Below, one piece after another: positions 8,212-19,055 of a DNA stretch of 64,000 nucleotides. The notes under the pieces were generated by a model that was given only the letters and a program-made list of their open reading frames with translations, did no database searches and was not told the DNA's origin. Where the stretch lies: positions 114,242-178,241 of the forward strand of contig NZ_FOVU01000011.1 of the NCBI RefSeq assembly GCF_900115265.1. Direction: 5' to 3'. The stretch comes from Bradyrhizobium sp. Ghvi. GTDB lineage: Bacteria; Pseudomonadota; Alphaproteobacteria; Rhizobiales; Xanthobacteraceae. Numbering within the stretch: position 1 is the first letter of the stretch; each line of letters begins with the position of its first letter. The position numbers were made by a program, and so were the translations under genes.

Positions 8212-8679
8212 TCAGGACGCCGCGGCCGGTCGCTTCGTCGGCGTCCATTGGAAGGCGGCGCCAAACCGGTTCCAAACGTTGATGGAGGCGATTGCGGATG
8301 TCAGGTACATCAGCTCGGTCTCGGAGAACTCGCGCTGCACCTCCGCATACACCTCGTCGCCGAAGCCGTCAGGAAGCAGGGTCAAAGCCTCGGCCCAAGC
8401 CAGCGCCGCGCGCTCCCGCGCCGAGTAGATCGGCGCCTCGCGCCAGACAGCCACAAGATGAAGCTTGTCGATGGGGACCCCGAGCCGCTCCGAGAGGAGC
8501 ACGTGATGCTGCACGCAAAACGCGCAGCCATTGATCTGCGAGGCACGCAGCTTCACAAGCTCGAGAAGCTGCTTGTCGAGACCAGCCTTGGCTGCGACCT
8601 GTCCCAGCGCCAGCACCAGATCATATGCATCCGGCGCGATCCTCTTGAAATCCTCGTATTCGCTGCGGGCGTGTGACAT
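8212..8679 (-). CDS. carboxymuconolactone decarboxylase / AhpD-like protein
   Basis: The 155-residue protein has the AhpD-core signature N-G-C-A-F-C-V-Q-H-H near residue 50, with the CxxC pair and the following His used for peroxide reduction. The length fits single-domain CMD proteins. It is the first gene of a two-gene unit with the cupin gene and is divergent from marR. AhpD-type peroxidase activity is more likely than true carboxymuconolactone decarboxylation, because the CxxC is intact and no aromatic pathway genes adjoin. Confidence 0.83.
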   Translation of the reverse strand: MSHARSEYEDFKRIAPDAYDLVLALGQVAAKAGLDKQLLELVKLRASQINGCAFCVQHHVLLSERLGVPIDKLHLVAVWREAPIYSARERAALAWAEALTLLPDGFGDEVYAEVQREFSETELMYLTSAIASINVWNRFGAAFQWTPTKRPAAAS

Positions 8680-8718
8680 GGCCGTTCACCTCGTGTTATT
8701 GTACGTATACTTATACCT

Positions 8719-8734
8719 TATAAGAGCTCTTATA
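8719..8734. promoter_or_regulatory. 16-bp palindrome, candidate MarR operator
   Basis: A perfect 16-bp AT-rich palindrome centred between 8726 and 8727 lies in the divergent region between the AhpD-like gene and marR. It is the size and symmetry expected of a MarR-dimer site and could repress both directions. Binding is inferred. Confidence 0.55.
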
Positions 8735-8808
8735 TGTTACGCAAGCCTGCCAGCATCACAAGATCGCAACCGGGACGGAAAACGCCCGGCCCCGCCAAGG
8801 ATAGCCCG

Positions 8809-9264
8809 GTGCACCTGCCCGCCCCCGGCGAAGGCAAGCGCGGCGAGCAGGGCTATCTCGGTTATCTCCTGCGCCAGGCCCACGCCGCGGTGCGCCTAAA
8901 GATGGAGCGCACGCTGGCCGATCTCGGCGTGACCTCGCCGCAATTTGCCGTGCTGACCATGCTGAATGCTTATCCTGGACTATCGGGTGCCGACGTCGCC
9001 CGTCTCACCTTCCTGACCCCGCAGACGGTCGGGGTGATCATCCGCAATCTTGCGCGAGACGGTTCAATCGTGATGACACCTCATCCCGTCCACGGTCGTA
9101 TCCAGCAATGGACGCTGACATCGCGTGGCGCGACGTTGCTGAAGGCGTGTCGGGAACGCGTGATCGAATTGGAGAAGCGTCTGGCCAGCGGCCTCGATGC
9201 CAAGGCGGAGGCAAATATTCGCCGCTGGCTTGCCAACGTTGCGACGGAGTTACAGGAGGACTAA
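8809..9264 (+). CDS. MarR-family transcriptional regulator
   Basis: From the GTG at 8809 the product is 151 residues, a typical MarR length. It has a winged-helix core (TSPQFAVLTMLNAYPGLSGADVARLTFLTPQTV), here seen in parts, and a beta-wing near IVMTPHPVHGR. The GTG has AAGGA at 7-nt spacing. An ATG at 8734 would add 25 residues but has no ribosome site and overlaps the palindrome, so it is less likely. The regulator probably controls itself and the divergent AhpD-cupin pair in response to an oxidant or small aromatic compound. Confidence 0.85.
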   Translation: MHLPAPGEGKRGEQGYLGYLLRQAHAAVRLKMERTLADLGVTSPQFAVLTMLNAYPGLSGADVARLTFLTPQTVGVIIRNLARDGSIVMTPHPVHGRIQQWTLTSRGATLLKACRERVIELEKRLASGLDAKAEANIRRWLANVATELQED

Positions 9265-9283
9265 GGCGAGCCTGATCGCCTCC

Positions 9284-9535
9284 CTACTCGCCCTTCAAGA
9301 CTTTCTTGACTTCACCGTCGGGCCAGCCTTTGCCGGCGGCGATCACGCGAACGCGGCTGTGGTCCGTATCGTTGATCAGCACATGCGAACTCACCCGGTC
9401 GCCACTCGGCTCCAGATACAGATCGGTTTCAGGTTTCCAGCTCAGCGTGGCCGCAAGATCGCCCGGAAAAATCTGCCAGCACGATCCGTCGTCGAGCTCG
9501 ACGACGTGACTTTCCGCATGCGCGCGTATCTTCAT
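9284..9535 (-). CDS. hypothetical protein, 83 aa
   Basis: A short soluble protein rich in beta-type residues, with no signal peptide or membrane segment. It contains D-D-G-S-C-W-Q-I-F-P-G-D in the first half. No family was recognised. It is convergent with marR, ending 19 nt from it. Codon use matches neighbouring genes and supports a real gene, but the upstream ribosome site is weak. Confidence 0.55.
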   Translation of the reverse strand: MKIRAHAESHVVELDDGSCWQIFPGDLAATLSWKPETDLYLEPSGDRVSSHVLINDTDHSRVRVIAAGKGWPDGEVKKVLKGE

Positions 9536-9595
9536 TCAACCCCGAAGTCGCGTTGAACAAGGCGGGCCCCGGCGTTCGGCCGGGGCCCAGCTCCG

Positions 9596-9850
9596 TCAAT
9601 CGTTGTCGTGATGAATCACGGTCTTGCTGCGGTTGCCGAACTCATCTTCCTTCTTGATCACAGTGGTGCGGTCGGCGGGCTGGCGCTCCTTAATGACGGT
9701 GGTCCGGTCACGATCGCGGTCACGATATTCGTGGGACTCTCCGACCGTGACGCCGGCACCGACCGGACCGGCGTGAACACCAACTTCATCGGCAAACGCC
9801 GGCGCCGCGATAGCTGTGATCATAGCAGCGGCAAACAGATATTTCCTCAT
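9596..9850 (-). CDS. small periplasmic protein with charged repeats
   Basis: The 84-residue product has a signal peptide (MRKYLFAAAMITAIAAPAFA). The mature part contains an alternating Arg-Asp stretch and two copies of a short D-R-T-T-V-I-K motif, ending in a charged tail. A strong GGAGGAGA site precedes the ATG. It is of a type common in Bradyrhizobium, with no known function. Confidence 0.62.
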   Translation of the reverse strand: MRKYLFAAAMITAIAAPAFADEVGVHAGPVGAGVTVGESHEYRDRDRDRTTVIKERQPADRTTVIKKEDEFGNRSKTVIHHDND

Positions 9851-9975
9851 CTCATTCTCCTCCAGTCTCGTGCGGAGGGAATGCAGCAGTGCGACAGTTT
9901 GTTCCGGAGGAACAGCTGTTCCTCACGTTCCAGGAACCGGCTCCCAAGCGCGCTGTTTCCCGCTAGACTGGCTCC

Positions 9976-11205
9976 ATGAGACACGTTGATTCCTCGACCC
10001 CTCGCACCCGCCGCGCCCTGCTCCAATCCGCCCTCGGTGCAGCCGCGCTGCTGACTTTTCCGACACGCGTCCTCGCCTCGCCTCCCGGCTTCGACGAATG
10101 GCGTGAGGGTTTTCGCGCACGCGCAATGGCCAAGGGCATTTCGACCGCGACCTGGCAACGCGCGATGGCGCGCGTCGAGCCCGATATGAGCGTGTTCAAG
10201 CAGATGCGCAATCAGCCCGAATTCCACGAGCAGGTCTGGCAATACATCAACCGCCGCGTTTCGGACTGGCGCATTGTCAACGGCAAGATCGCGCTGAAGA
10301 ACAACGAGGCGCTGTTCACGCGGATCGAGCGCGATTTCGGCGTCGAGCGCGGCACGCTGCTCGCGCTATGGGGCGTGGAGTCGGCTTACGGCGATCCGCT
10401 GGTGCAGCAGAACCACATGACGCCCGTGTTTCCTTCGCTGGCCGCGCTCGCCTGGAACGAACCGCGCCGCAAGGCCTATTGGGAGGCCGAGCTGATCAAT
10501 GCGCTGCGCATCGTCGACAAGGGCTGGAGCACGCCCGAGGAGATGCGCGGCTCATGGGCCGGCGCGATGGGACATTCGCAATGGATGCCGGAGGTCTGGC
10601 TCAATGTCGGCATCGACTACGACGGCGACGGCAAGGTCTCGCCGTTCGGCAAGCCCGACGACGCGCTGGGATCGACCGCAAAATATCTCGTCAATCGCGG
10701 CAAATGGCACCGCGGAGAGCATTGGGGCTATGAGGTGCGCGCGCCGGGCGAGATGAGCGGCAGCCGCACCTATGCGGCATGGCAGGCGGCCGGCATCACC
10801 CGCGCCGACGGCCAGGCCTTTCCGCAGCCGAACGCATCGGCGCAGATGTGGACGCCGGTCCCGGGCGGACCGACCTTCCTGCTGGGGCCGAATTTCTACG
10901 CAGTGAAGAGCTACAATCCCTCGATGAACTATGCGCTGGCGATCTGCCATCTGGGCGATCGCTGCCTCGGCGCGCCGCCTTTCATCCAGCCGTTCCCCGG
11001 CTCCGAGCGCGTGCTGACGCTGGCCGAAGTCCAGGAGATGCAGACGCGGCTGACCAAGGCCGGTTTTGACACCGGCGGCACCGACGGCCGGGTCGGTAAC
11101 GACACCATGAAGGCGATCAAGGATTTTCAGCTGCGGGCCGGTATCACGCCGGCAGATGGTTATGGCGGGCTGAAGGTGCTCGCGAAGCTGCGACAGGGAT
11201 CTTAA
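9976..11205 (+). CDS. lytic murein transglycosylase, MltB type, with peptidoglycan-binding domain
   Basis: The 409-residue enzyme cleaves the MurNAc-GlcNAc bond to form 1,6-anhydro products. The N-terminus has a twin-arginine-like signal (TRRALLQSALG), so Tat export to the periplasm is likely. The SLT_2/MltB domain follows, with the catalytic Glu in WGVESAYG near residue 129. The C-terminal 60 residues form a PG_binding_1 domain (VQEMQTRLTKAGF, GRVGNDTMKAIKDFQ). The length and order match the alphaproteobacterial MltB2-like group. Confidence 0.88.
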   Translation: MRHVDSSTPRTRRALLQSALGAAALLTFPTRVLASPPGFDEWREGFRARAMAKGISTATWQRAMARVEPDMSVFKQMRNQPEFHEQVWQYINRRVSDWRIVNGKIALKNNEALFTRIERDFGVERGTLLALWGVESAYGDPLVQQNHMTPVFPSLAALAWNEPRRKAYWEAELINALRIVDKGWSTPEEMRGSWAGAMGHSQWMPEVWLNVGIDYDGDGKVSPFGKPDDALGSTAKYLVNRGKWHRGEHWGYEVRAPGEMSGSRTYAAWQAAGITRADGQAFPQPNASAQMWTPVPGGPTFLLGPNFYAVKSYNPSMNYALAICHLGDRCLGAPPFIQPFPGSERVLTLAEVQEMQTRLTKAGFDTGGTDGRVGNDTMKAIKDFQLRAGITPADGYGGLKVLAKLRQGS

Positions 11206-11211
11206 GCAGCT

Positions 11212-12006
11212 TCAGTGCCGGTACTGCGGCTCCTCCGCATCGAGCTGACGGCGGATCGCGGCGAGATGCAGCCGCGCGGATTCGGAATCGCCTTCGCGCA
11301 TCTGCTTGTAGGTTGCGGCGGCGATGGCGGGATCGACCGGGAGCACTTTCCGTCCCGTCGACATCGCCAGCACCTGCACCTCTGCGGCGCGTTCGAGATA
11401 GTAGAGATCGTCCCAGGCTTCCGCGATCGTCGGCGCCAGCACCATCACGCCGTGGTGCTTCATGAAGACGATGTCGGCCTCGCCCACGGCGGAGGCGATG
11501 CGCGCGCCTTCGCTGACGTCGAGCGCGAGGCCATTGTAGTCGCGGTCGACGGCAGTGCGGCCGTAGAATTTCAGCGCGGTCTGGCCAGCCCAGATCAAGG
11601 GATCGCCCTCGGTCATCGACAATGCGGTGGCGTAGGGCATGTGGGTGTGGAAGGCGACTTTCGCGCGCGGCAGGCGCTTGTGCATCTCGGCATGGATGTA
11701 AAAGGCAGTTGCTTCGGGCACGCCCTCACCGTCGAGCACGTTGCCATGGAAGTCGCAGATCAGGAGCTTTGACGCCGTCAACTCGCGGAAGGCATAGCCG
11801 TAAGGGTTGACGAGAAACAGATCGTCATGACCTGGCACCACCGCCGAGAAGTGATTGCAGATGCCCTCCTCAAATCCGTTGCGCGCGGCCATGCGGAAAC
11901 AGGCGGCCAGGTCCTCGCGCGCGGTGCGGATCGCTTCCGTGGCGAGGTCCGGCCGGTTCGAGCGGAATGGCGCGGCTGATGAAGACGAGTGAAGACTGTG
12001 CGCCAT
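11212..12006 (-). CDS. class II aldolase/adducin-family protein
   Basis: The 264-residue protein has the class II aldolase fold with zinc-ligand motifs FHTHMPYAT near residue 120 and MKHHGVMVL near residue 185. Family members act on sugar phosphates or related hydroxy-carbonyl compounds. In this subgroup (N-terminal R-x-D-L-A-A-C-F-R) the substrate is often unknown. The ATG at 12006 begins the conserved part; an earlier in-frame start adds a poor, Arg-rich extension. It follows an SDR gene by about 96 nt on the same strand. Confidence 0.8.
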   Translation of the reverse strand: MAHSLHSSSSAAPFRSNRPDLATEAIRTAREDLAACFRMAARNGFEEGICNHFSAVVPGHDDLFLVNPYGYAFRELTASKLLICDFHGNVLDGEGVPEATAFYIHAEMHKRLPRAKVAFHTHMPYATALSMTEGDPLIWAGQTALKFYGRTAVDRDYNGLALDVSEGARIASAVGEADIVFMKHHGVMVLAPTIAEAWDDLYYLERAAEVQVLAMSTGRKVLPVDPAIAAATYKQMREGDSESARLHLAAIRRQLDAEEPQYRH

Positions 12007-12102
12007 GGCGAAGGACACCTTTGTCGGTCGGAGGTCACCGACGTTGTACAGGGGCCGCGCCCGCGCGTCAGCCCCCGCGGCTGCCACCCTGCCTTGCGCA
12101 GC

Positions 12103-12912
12103 TCACGCGCGCCGCGGCACGCCGCCGGCATTCATGCCGCCATCGATGACAAGCTCGCTGCCGGTCACGTAGCGAGAGGCATCGGAGGCGAGATACAGCA
12201 CGCCGGAGGCTATCTCCGCCGCCTGCCCGGCGCGGCCGAGTGGGGTCGCAATCTTGGCCCTCTCCTCGGGATCGATCGGAGCGTTCTGACCTGCGCCGGT
12301 GGCGCCCGTCGGGATCTTGCCCCAGATCGGCGTGTCAATGATGCCGGGATGGACCGAATTGACACGGATGCCGTCGCCGGCAGCCGCGCACTCCATCGCG
12401 ATCGATTTGGCGAACAATCGCACGCCACCCTTGGTGGCCGAATAAGCCGACAACCCCGGCGCGCCGCGCAGACCCGCGAGCGAGGACATCATGACGATCG
12501 AGCCGCCGCCATGCTTGCGCATCAAGGGCAGGCAATGCTTGACTGACAGAAATACGCCATCGAGATTGATCGCGTTCTGCTTGCGCCAATCGCTCAGCGT
12601 CATATCGACGATCGACGGTACGGCAATGCCAACACCGGCATTGGAGACCATGATGTCGAGCCGGCCGTAGCGCTTTGCGATCTCGGCAACGATCTCGATC
12701 CACCGCTCCTCGCTGGTAACGTCCTGCTCCAGGAAGATCGCCTTGCCGCCGGCCTTTGTCACGCGCACGGCGAGTTCGGGCCCGCGCAGCTCGTCGATGT
12801 CGGTGATGACGACAGTCGCACCTTCGCGCGCGAACAGCTCGACGATCGCCTCGCCGATACCAGAGGCGCCGCCTGTTACCAGCGCGATTTTGCCCTCAAC
12901 CTGCCCTGCCAT
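12103..12912 (-). CDS. SDR-family NAD(P)-dependent oxidoreductase
   Basis: The 269-residue classical short-chain dehydrogenase shows the nucleotide motif TGGASGIGEA, NAG, the active-site Ser in MMSSLAG, and Y-S-A-T-K. Asp at the end of beta-2 (TDID) favours NAD over NADP. The substrate is unknown. The ATG at 12912 has GGGAG 5 nt upstream; a GTG two codons earlier is an alternative. It sits upstream of the class II aldolase gene, so the two may act on one substrate. Confidence 0.85.
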   Translation of the reverse strand: MAGQVEGKIALVTGGASGIGEAIVELFAREGATVVITDIDELRGPELAVRVTKAGGKAIFLEQDVTSEERWIEIVAEIAKRYGRLDIMVSNAGVGIAVPSIVDMTLSDWRKQNAINLDGVFLSVKHCLPLMRKHGGGSIVMMSSLAGLRGAPGLSAYSATKGGVRLFAKSIAMECAAAGDGIRVNSVHPGIIDTPIWGKIPTGATGAGQNAPIDPEERAKIATPLGRAGQAAEIASGVLYLASDASRYVTGSELVIDGGMNAGGVPRRA

Positions 12913-12955
12913 GTTCACTCCCTTTCTTCTTTGTTGTTTCGGCCGTTCGAGGTCG

Positions 12956-14797
12956 TCATCTGATCACGGATGGCCCTTGGTCCGGTAGCGCGACGTCGGC
13001 GACGCGAAACTGCACGCGCTCGGCACCCTGGTAGCGATCGACCGACAAGGATCCCGCGACATGCAGTTGCTGGCCGCGATTGGCGAGCAAAGCATTGCCG
13101 AGCTTTTGCCCGACCGAACGGAATGCAATGCCATTGACGATGGCGCCGTCGCCCGACTTGAAACGGAGGCGCAGATGCGCCTGCCCGACCTCGTCGGCAA
13201 AAACCAGCTGATGCGCCGGCAGCGCCAGCACGGGCTCCGGATTGCCGCTGCCGAAGGGGCCTGCGCGATTGAGCGTGGCCGCAAGCTCGGGCGTCACCGC
13301 CCGCGCCGAGACTGCGCCATCGATATAGAGCTCGTTGACATGGCGCGCCTCGGCGACATCCTGCGCAAGCGCGTTCTCGAGATAGGCACGGAATTCGGCG
13401 AGCTTCTCTTTCCGCAGCGTCACGCCTGCGGCCATCGCGTGGCCGCCGCCCTTGAGAAGAATGCCATCGGCGACTGCTTGCCGAACCGTCTTGCCGAGAT
13501 CGACGCCGGCAATGGAGCGGCCCGATCCGGTGCCGATGCCGCCGGGCTCCAGAGCAATCGCAAAAGCCGGTCGCGAGAACTTCTCTTTCAGCCGCGAGGC
13601 GACGAGGCCGACCACGCCGGGATGCCAGCCTTCGGACGCGGTGACGATGACGCCGAGCTTGTCCTCCAGCCCGATCGCGGCGAGCGCCTCGGCCTCGGCC
13701 TGCGCTTCGGCCGCCTGCTCGATCACGCGGCGCTCGCTGTTGAGGCGGTCGAGCTCGGCGGCGATCCGGGCAGCCTCGACGCTGTCGCCTTCCAGCAAGA
13801 GCCGCACGCCGAGATCGGCCCGGCCGATGCGGCCGCCGGCGTTGACGCGCGGCCCCAGCATGAAGCCGAGGTGCCAGGCTTCCGGCGGTCCGTTCAATCG
13901 CGCCACGTCCATCAGCGCGGTGTGACCGACATGGTCGCGCCGCCGCATCGCGATCAGACCCTTGGCGACGAAAGCGCGGTTCAGGCCGATCAGAGGCGCC
14001 ACATCCGCGACGGTGCCAAGCGCGACATGATGCAGCATGCCGAGCAAATCGGGCTCGGGCATCTCCGCGGTCCAGAAGCCGCGCTGGCGCAGCTCTCTGT
14101 TGACCGCGACCAGCGTGACCAGCACGAGGCCGACAGCGGCGAGATGGCCGAGGCCGGAGAGATCGTCGAGCCGGTTCGGATTGACCAAAGCATCCACCTC
14201 GGGCAACTCGGCGCCGGCCTGGTGATGGTCGATCACGACCACGGACATGCCGAGACGCTTCGCCTCTGCCAGCGGCTCGATGCTGGTGGTGCCGCAATCG
14301 ACGGTGACGAGCAGCGTGGCACCCTTGGCCGCCAGCCCGCGCACGGCTTCGACGTTCGGCCCATAGCCCTCGAAAATGCGGTCGGGAATGTGGATCAGCG
14401 GATCGAGCCCGCAATGACGCAGGTGCCAGGCGAGCAGCGCCGCCGACGTCGCACCGTCGACGTCGTAATCGCCGAAGATCGCCACGGTCTCGCCCTTCGC
14501 GGCCGCATCGGCGATGCGTTTCGCGGCGACCTCCATCTCCGTCACCGTGAACGGATCGGGCATGAGCTTGCGGATCGTCGGATCGAGGAAATCAGGCACG
14601 GCGTCGATATCGACGCCGCGGCCGGCCAGCACCCGCGCCAGCAGTTCCGGCAGCTGGTGGCGTTGCACGATGGCGAGCGCCGTGGAGGCGCCGCGCGCAT
14701 CCAGCCGGGTGCGCCAGAGCTTGTCGGTGAGCGAGCGCGCCACACCCAGAAAGGCCTGGGGCATTTCGGCGGGTAAGGCGATGGCGGGTGGCGTCAT
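12956..14797 (-). CDS. recJ: single-stranded-DNA-specific exonuclease RecJ
   Basis: The 613-residue DHH-superfamily nuclease degrades single-stranded DNA 5' to 3' in recombination and repair. DHH motifs are visible: FGDYDVDGATS near residue 103, VDCGTT, VVIDHHQ near 183, and the DHHA1 motif GSGRSI with KGGGHAMAAG towards the C-terminus, followed by the OB-fold. The ATG at 14797 begins the family sequence; the open frame upstream is not conserved-looking. A long opposite-frame ORF inside is a GC-rich shadow. Confidence 0.93.
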   Translation of the reverse strand: MTPPAIALPAEMPQAFLGVARSLTDKLWRTRLDARGASTALAIVQRHQLPELLARVLAGRGVDIDAVPDFLDPTIRKLMPDPFTVTEMEVAAKRIADAAAKGETVAIFGDYDVDGATSAALLAWHLRHCGLDPLIHIPDRIFEGYGPNVEAVRGLAAKGATLLVTVDCGTTSIEPLAEAKRLGMSVVVIDHHQAGAELPEVDALVNPNRLDDLSGLGHLAAVGLVLVTLVAVNRELRQRGFWTAEMPEPDLLGMLHHVALGTVADVAPLIGLNRAFVAKGLIAMRRRDHVGHTALMDVARLNGPPEAWHLGFMLGPRVNAGGRIGRADLGVRLLLEGDSVEAARIAAELDRLNSERRVIEQAAEAQAEAEALAAIGLEDKLGVIVTASEGWHPGVVGLVASRLKEKFSRPAFAIALEPGGIGTGSGRSIAGVDLGKTVRQAVADGILLKGGGHAMAAGVTLRKEKLAEFRAYLENALAQDVAEARHVNELYIDGAVSARAVTPELAATLNRAGPFGSGNPEPVLALPAHQLVFADEVGQAHLRLRFKSGDGAIVNGIAFRSVGQKLGNALLANRGQQLHVAGSLSVDRYQGAERVQFRVADVALPDQGPSVIR

Positions 14798-15074
14798 GAT
14801 TCGTGGATTCACGTGGTCCGGGCAGAAGCAGCGGCGCCATGGCCGCATCCGATCGCGGGATTCACCGGGAATCCCTGGCCATTTGCAATGTCGGCGGCCC
14901 ACAAAGCGGTGGATTGCTGAAAGGCTGAGCGGGTTGACTACCATTTGAGCAGTCGCGCGGACAGCAAATTAAGTGGGCGTTAGCTGGAATCTCCGAAAAT
15001 GACTCATATTCGATCTGTAAGTCGTTGTTCCCAGTTCATTGCAGATCAGACCTCATTGCCAAGGGAAGGCCCCG

Positions 15075-16151
15075 ATGTCTGCTGCGCTGGGTCTGAAAAT
15101 CAAACCTGTTACCACCGTACCCGCGGACGATGATTCCGACGTCTCCGCGCTGATCAACCGCCTGACCGCGGAGGTCAACCAGATTGCGGTCGACAAGACC
15201 CGGTCGATCCAGCAGATCACCAACCAGATGAAGATGCTGGCGCTGAACGCGCTGATCGAGAGCTCGCGCGCCGGCGCACAAGGCGCGGGATTCGCCGTGG
15301 TGGCGCAGGAGGTGCGCGGTGTCGGCCAGCAGGTCGAGACCATTGCCCGCGAGCTCGAGACGCAGCTGACCAAGCGCACCGGCGACCTCGTCGCGTCGAT
15401 CGAGCGCATGAGCCAGCGTTCGCGCGGCGAGCGCATGATGGACTTGTACCTGAACGCGATCGAGCTGATCGACCGCAACCTCTATGAGCGCACCTGTGAT
15501 GTGCGCTGGTGGGCGACGGACTCAGCCGTGGTCGACTGCGCGGCCTCGCCGACGCCGGCGGCGGTCACTTATGCCTCGCAGCGGCTCGGCGTCATCCTCG
15601 GCGCCTACACCGTCTATCTCGACCTCTGGCTCTGCGACCTCGACGGCAACGTCATCGCCAACGGCCGCGCGGATCGTTTTCGTGTGGTCGGCCAGAACGT
15701 CGCCCACACCAAGTGGTTTCGCGAGGCGAAGAGCTTGCGTTCCGGCGACGACTATGTCGCCGGCGACGTCGAGAACCAGCCGCTGCTCGGCAACGCGCAG
15801 GTCGCGACCTATTGCGCCAGCGTCCGCGCCGGCGGTCAGGCCCACGGCGTGCCGATCGGCGTGCTCGCCATCCATTTTGATTGGGAGCCGCAGGCGCGTG
15901 CGATCGTGCAAGGCGTGCGCGTCGGCGACAATGACAAAGCCCGCGTGCTGCTGGTCGACTCGAATTTCCGCGTGATCGCCGCCTCCGACGGCCAGGGCAT
16001 TTTGAGCGAGCGCATCGCGCTGTCACTGAACGGCCAGCGCTCCGGCTTCTATCACGACAGGTCAGGCACGATGATCGCCTTCCATGCAACGCCGGGCTAC
16101 GAGACGTATCGCGGGCTCGGCTGGTACGGCGTGATCGTCTGCGGGGCGTGA
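15075..16151 (+). CDS. soluble chemotaxis-type receptor: N-terminal MCP tip and C-terminal Cache-like sensor
   Basis: The 358-residue protein has no membrane segment. Residues about 20-110 are the signalling hairpin tip of methyl-accepting chemotaxis proteins (MLALNALIESSRAG, then GFAVVAQEVR), which binds CheA/CheW. Residues about 150-355 resemble a Cache-type sensor (CDLDGNVIANGR, then DNDKARVLLVDSNFRVIAAS). The order is reversed relative to normal receptors and the signalling coiled coil is very short, with no obvious methylation helices. The ATG at 15075 has AAGGGAAGG just upstream. It should be cytoplasmic; the ligand is unknown. Confidence 0.75.
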   Translation: MSAALGLKIKPVTTVPADDDSDVSALINRLTAEVNQIAVDKTRSIQQITNQMKMLALNALIESSRAGAQGAGFAVVAQEVRGVGQQVETIARELETQLTKRTGDLVASIERMSQRSRGERMMDLYLNAIELIDRNLYERTCDVRWWATDSAVVDCAASPTPAAVTYASQRLGVILGAYTVYLDLWLCDLDGNVIANGRADRFRVVGQNVAHTKWFREAKSLRSGDDYVAGDVENQPLLGNAQVATYCASVRAGGQAHGVPIGVLAIHFDWEPQARAIVQGVRVGDNDKARVLLVDSNFRVIAASDGQGILSERIALSLNGQRSGFYHDRSGTMIAFHATPGYETYRGLGWYGVIVCGA

Positions 16152-16535
16152 GCCGGCGCCGGCCGAGCTTTGCAAAAACAACCCCATGCACAGTAGCCGG
16201 GCCGTTGCAGCGACAAGCTTTTTTCGAATGGCCGTCGTTGAACGCGTCGGCACAAAGCACTGCACGGCTGGCTGATTGCGACAGCCCGATGCAACAAGAT
16301 CGCACCGGCGGGGCGTTTGACACGTCGGGCAAAACATTGGCAAACTAGCATCATCGCACCATTGTAAGAGCCACGCTCTTGCACCGCCGAGAGAGCCTGC
16401 ACCGACGGTGCCTCGGCCGCGAACGATCATTCGCCACTGCCTTGAAACCAAGCCTGCGCCAGCCGGTTATTCCGGAACCGTCCGGTCGTTCCAATGGCGG
16501 TCCGCCCGATTCCTCCCGTCATCCCGAGCTCTCGC
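16152..16535. other. 384-bp non-coding gap between receptor gene and ftsH
   Basis: No convincing reading frame, RNA gene or strong hairpin was seen. The promoter of the ftsH-like gene presumably lies in the right part, but no clear -35/-10 pair was identified. Confidence 0.4.
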
Positions 16536-18383
<1,848 letters not shown>

Positions 18384-18512
18384 ACCCATGGACATCGCGG
18401 AGGTCGACTTTGGCTCCTCGCGTGCATTTCCGGTCTTGTCTCAAGTGCCGACTTCCCGGCCGCACCGCGATCTTCGCAATGGGGCATCATTAGACTCGCA
18501 AGCCGTCGCCTT

Positions 18513-19055
18513 TCACGTGAGTTCCTCGAGCAGCGCCTTCGCTTCCTTCAAATCGCGGGTATCGAAGCCTTCGGTGAACCAACCGTAGATCGGCGCGAGC
18601 AGCTCGCGCGCCTCATTCCGCTTGCCTCGATCGCGCCAGAGCCGCGCCATGCTCATAGCGACGCGCAGCTCAAACGATTTTGCCCGCTGCTTGCGGGCGA
18701 TTTCGAGAGCTTGAACAAGGCTTGCTTCCGCTTCCATGGATGCTCCGAAAAGCAACCGGAGTTCACCTTCAATTCTGAGCACGTCGGCCTGCCAGAGATA
18801 TTCGCCTGTTTCGGCTATCAAGTCGTTGGCGTTTCCGATCGCGCTCAGGCTGCCCTGCATATCTCCAGCGCGTGCTTGCAGAACCGCAAGGAGTGAATGG
18901 TAGTGCGGCGAATGAAATCGAACCTGCTGTTCGGCGACATGTATTCCCTGTTTCATCAGAGCAATGCCGTCCTCTAGCTTCCCTTCACACCCGATCGCCC
19001 AACCGCTCAGTATTTGACCACAACTAATAGCCCAGGAGTGGCACGCGCGATCCAA
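18513..19055 (-). pseudogene. detached C-terminal TPR part of the adjacent cyclase-ATPase gene
   Basis: This 180-codon frame continues the TPR-rich C-terminus of the gene starting at 21861 but lies in the +1 frame. It holds the usual ending of such regulators (LARLWRDRGKRNEARELLAPIYGWFTEGFD, here with M for L at the first residue). The two frames overlap for about 30 nt at 19024-19055. Restoring one frame requires a single-base change in the interval 19024-19067. It is therefore either a real frameshift mutation or a sequence error; independent translation is unlikely. Confidence 0.7.

Noticed and set aside
9650..9760. Short repeated DNA in the small periplasmic protein gene as a possible CRISPR or satellite
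   Set aside because: The repetition is codon-level (Arg-Asp and D-R-T-T-V-I-K) within a coding frame, with no spacers.
12915..14414. Long minus-strand frame of 499 codons inside recJ
   Set aside because: It is Arg/Ala-rich out-of-frame sequence of a GC-rich gene; the RecJ frame has all DHH motifs.
16494..16535. Earlier ATG for the ftsH-like gene
   Set aside because: It adds a Pro-rich stretch before the first membrane helix that is not typical of FtsH, and it has no ribosome site.
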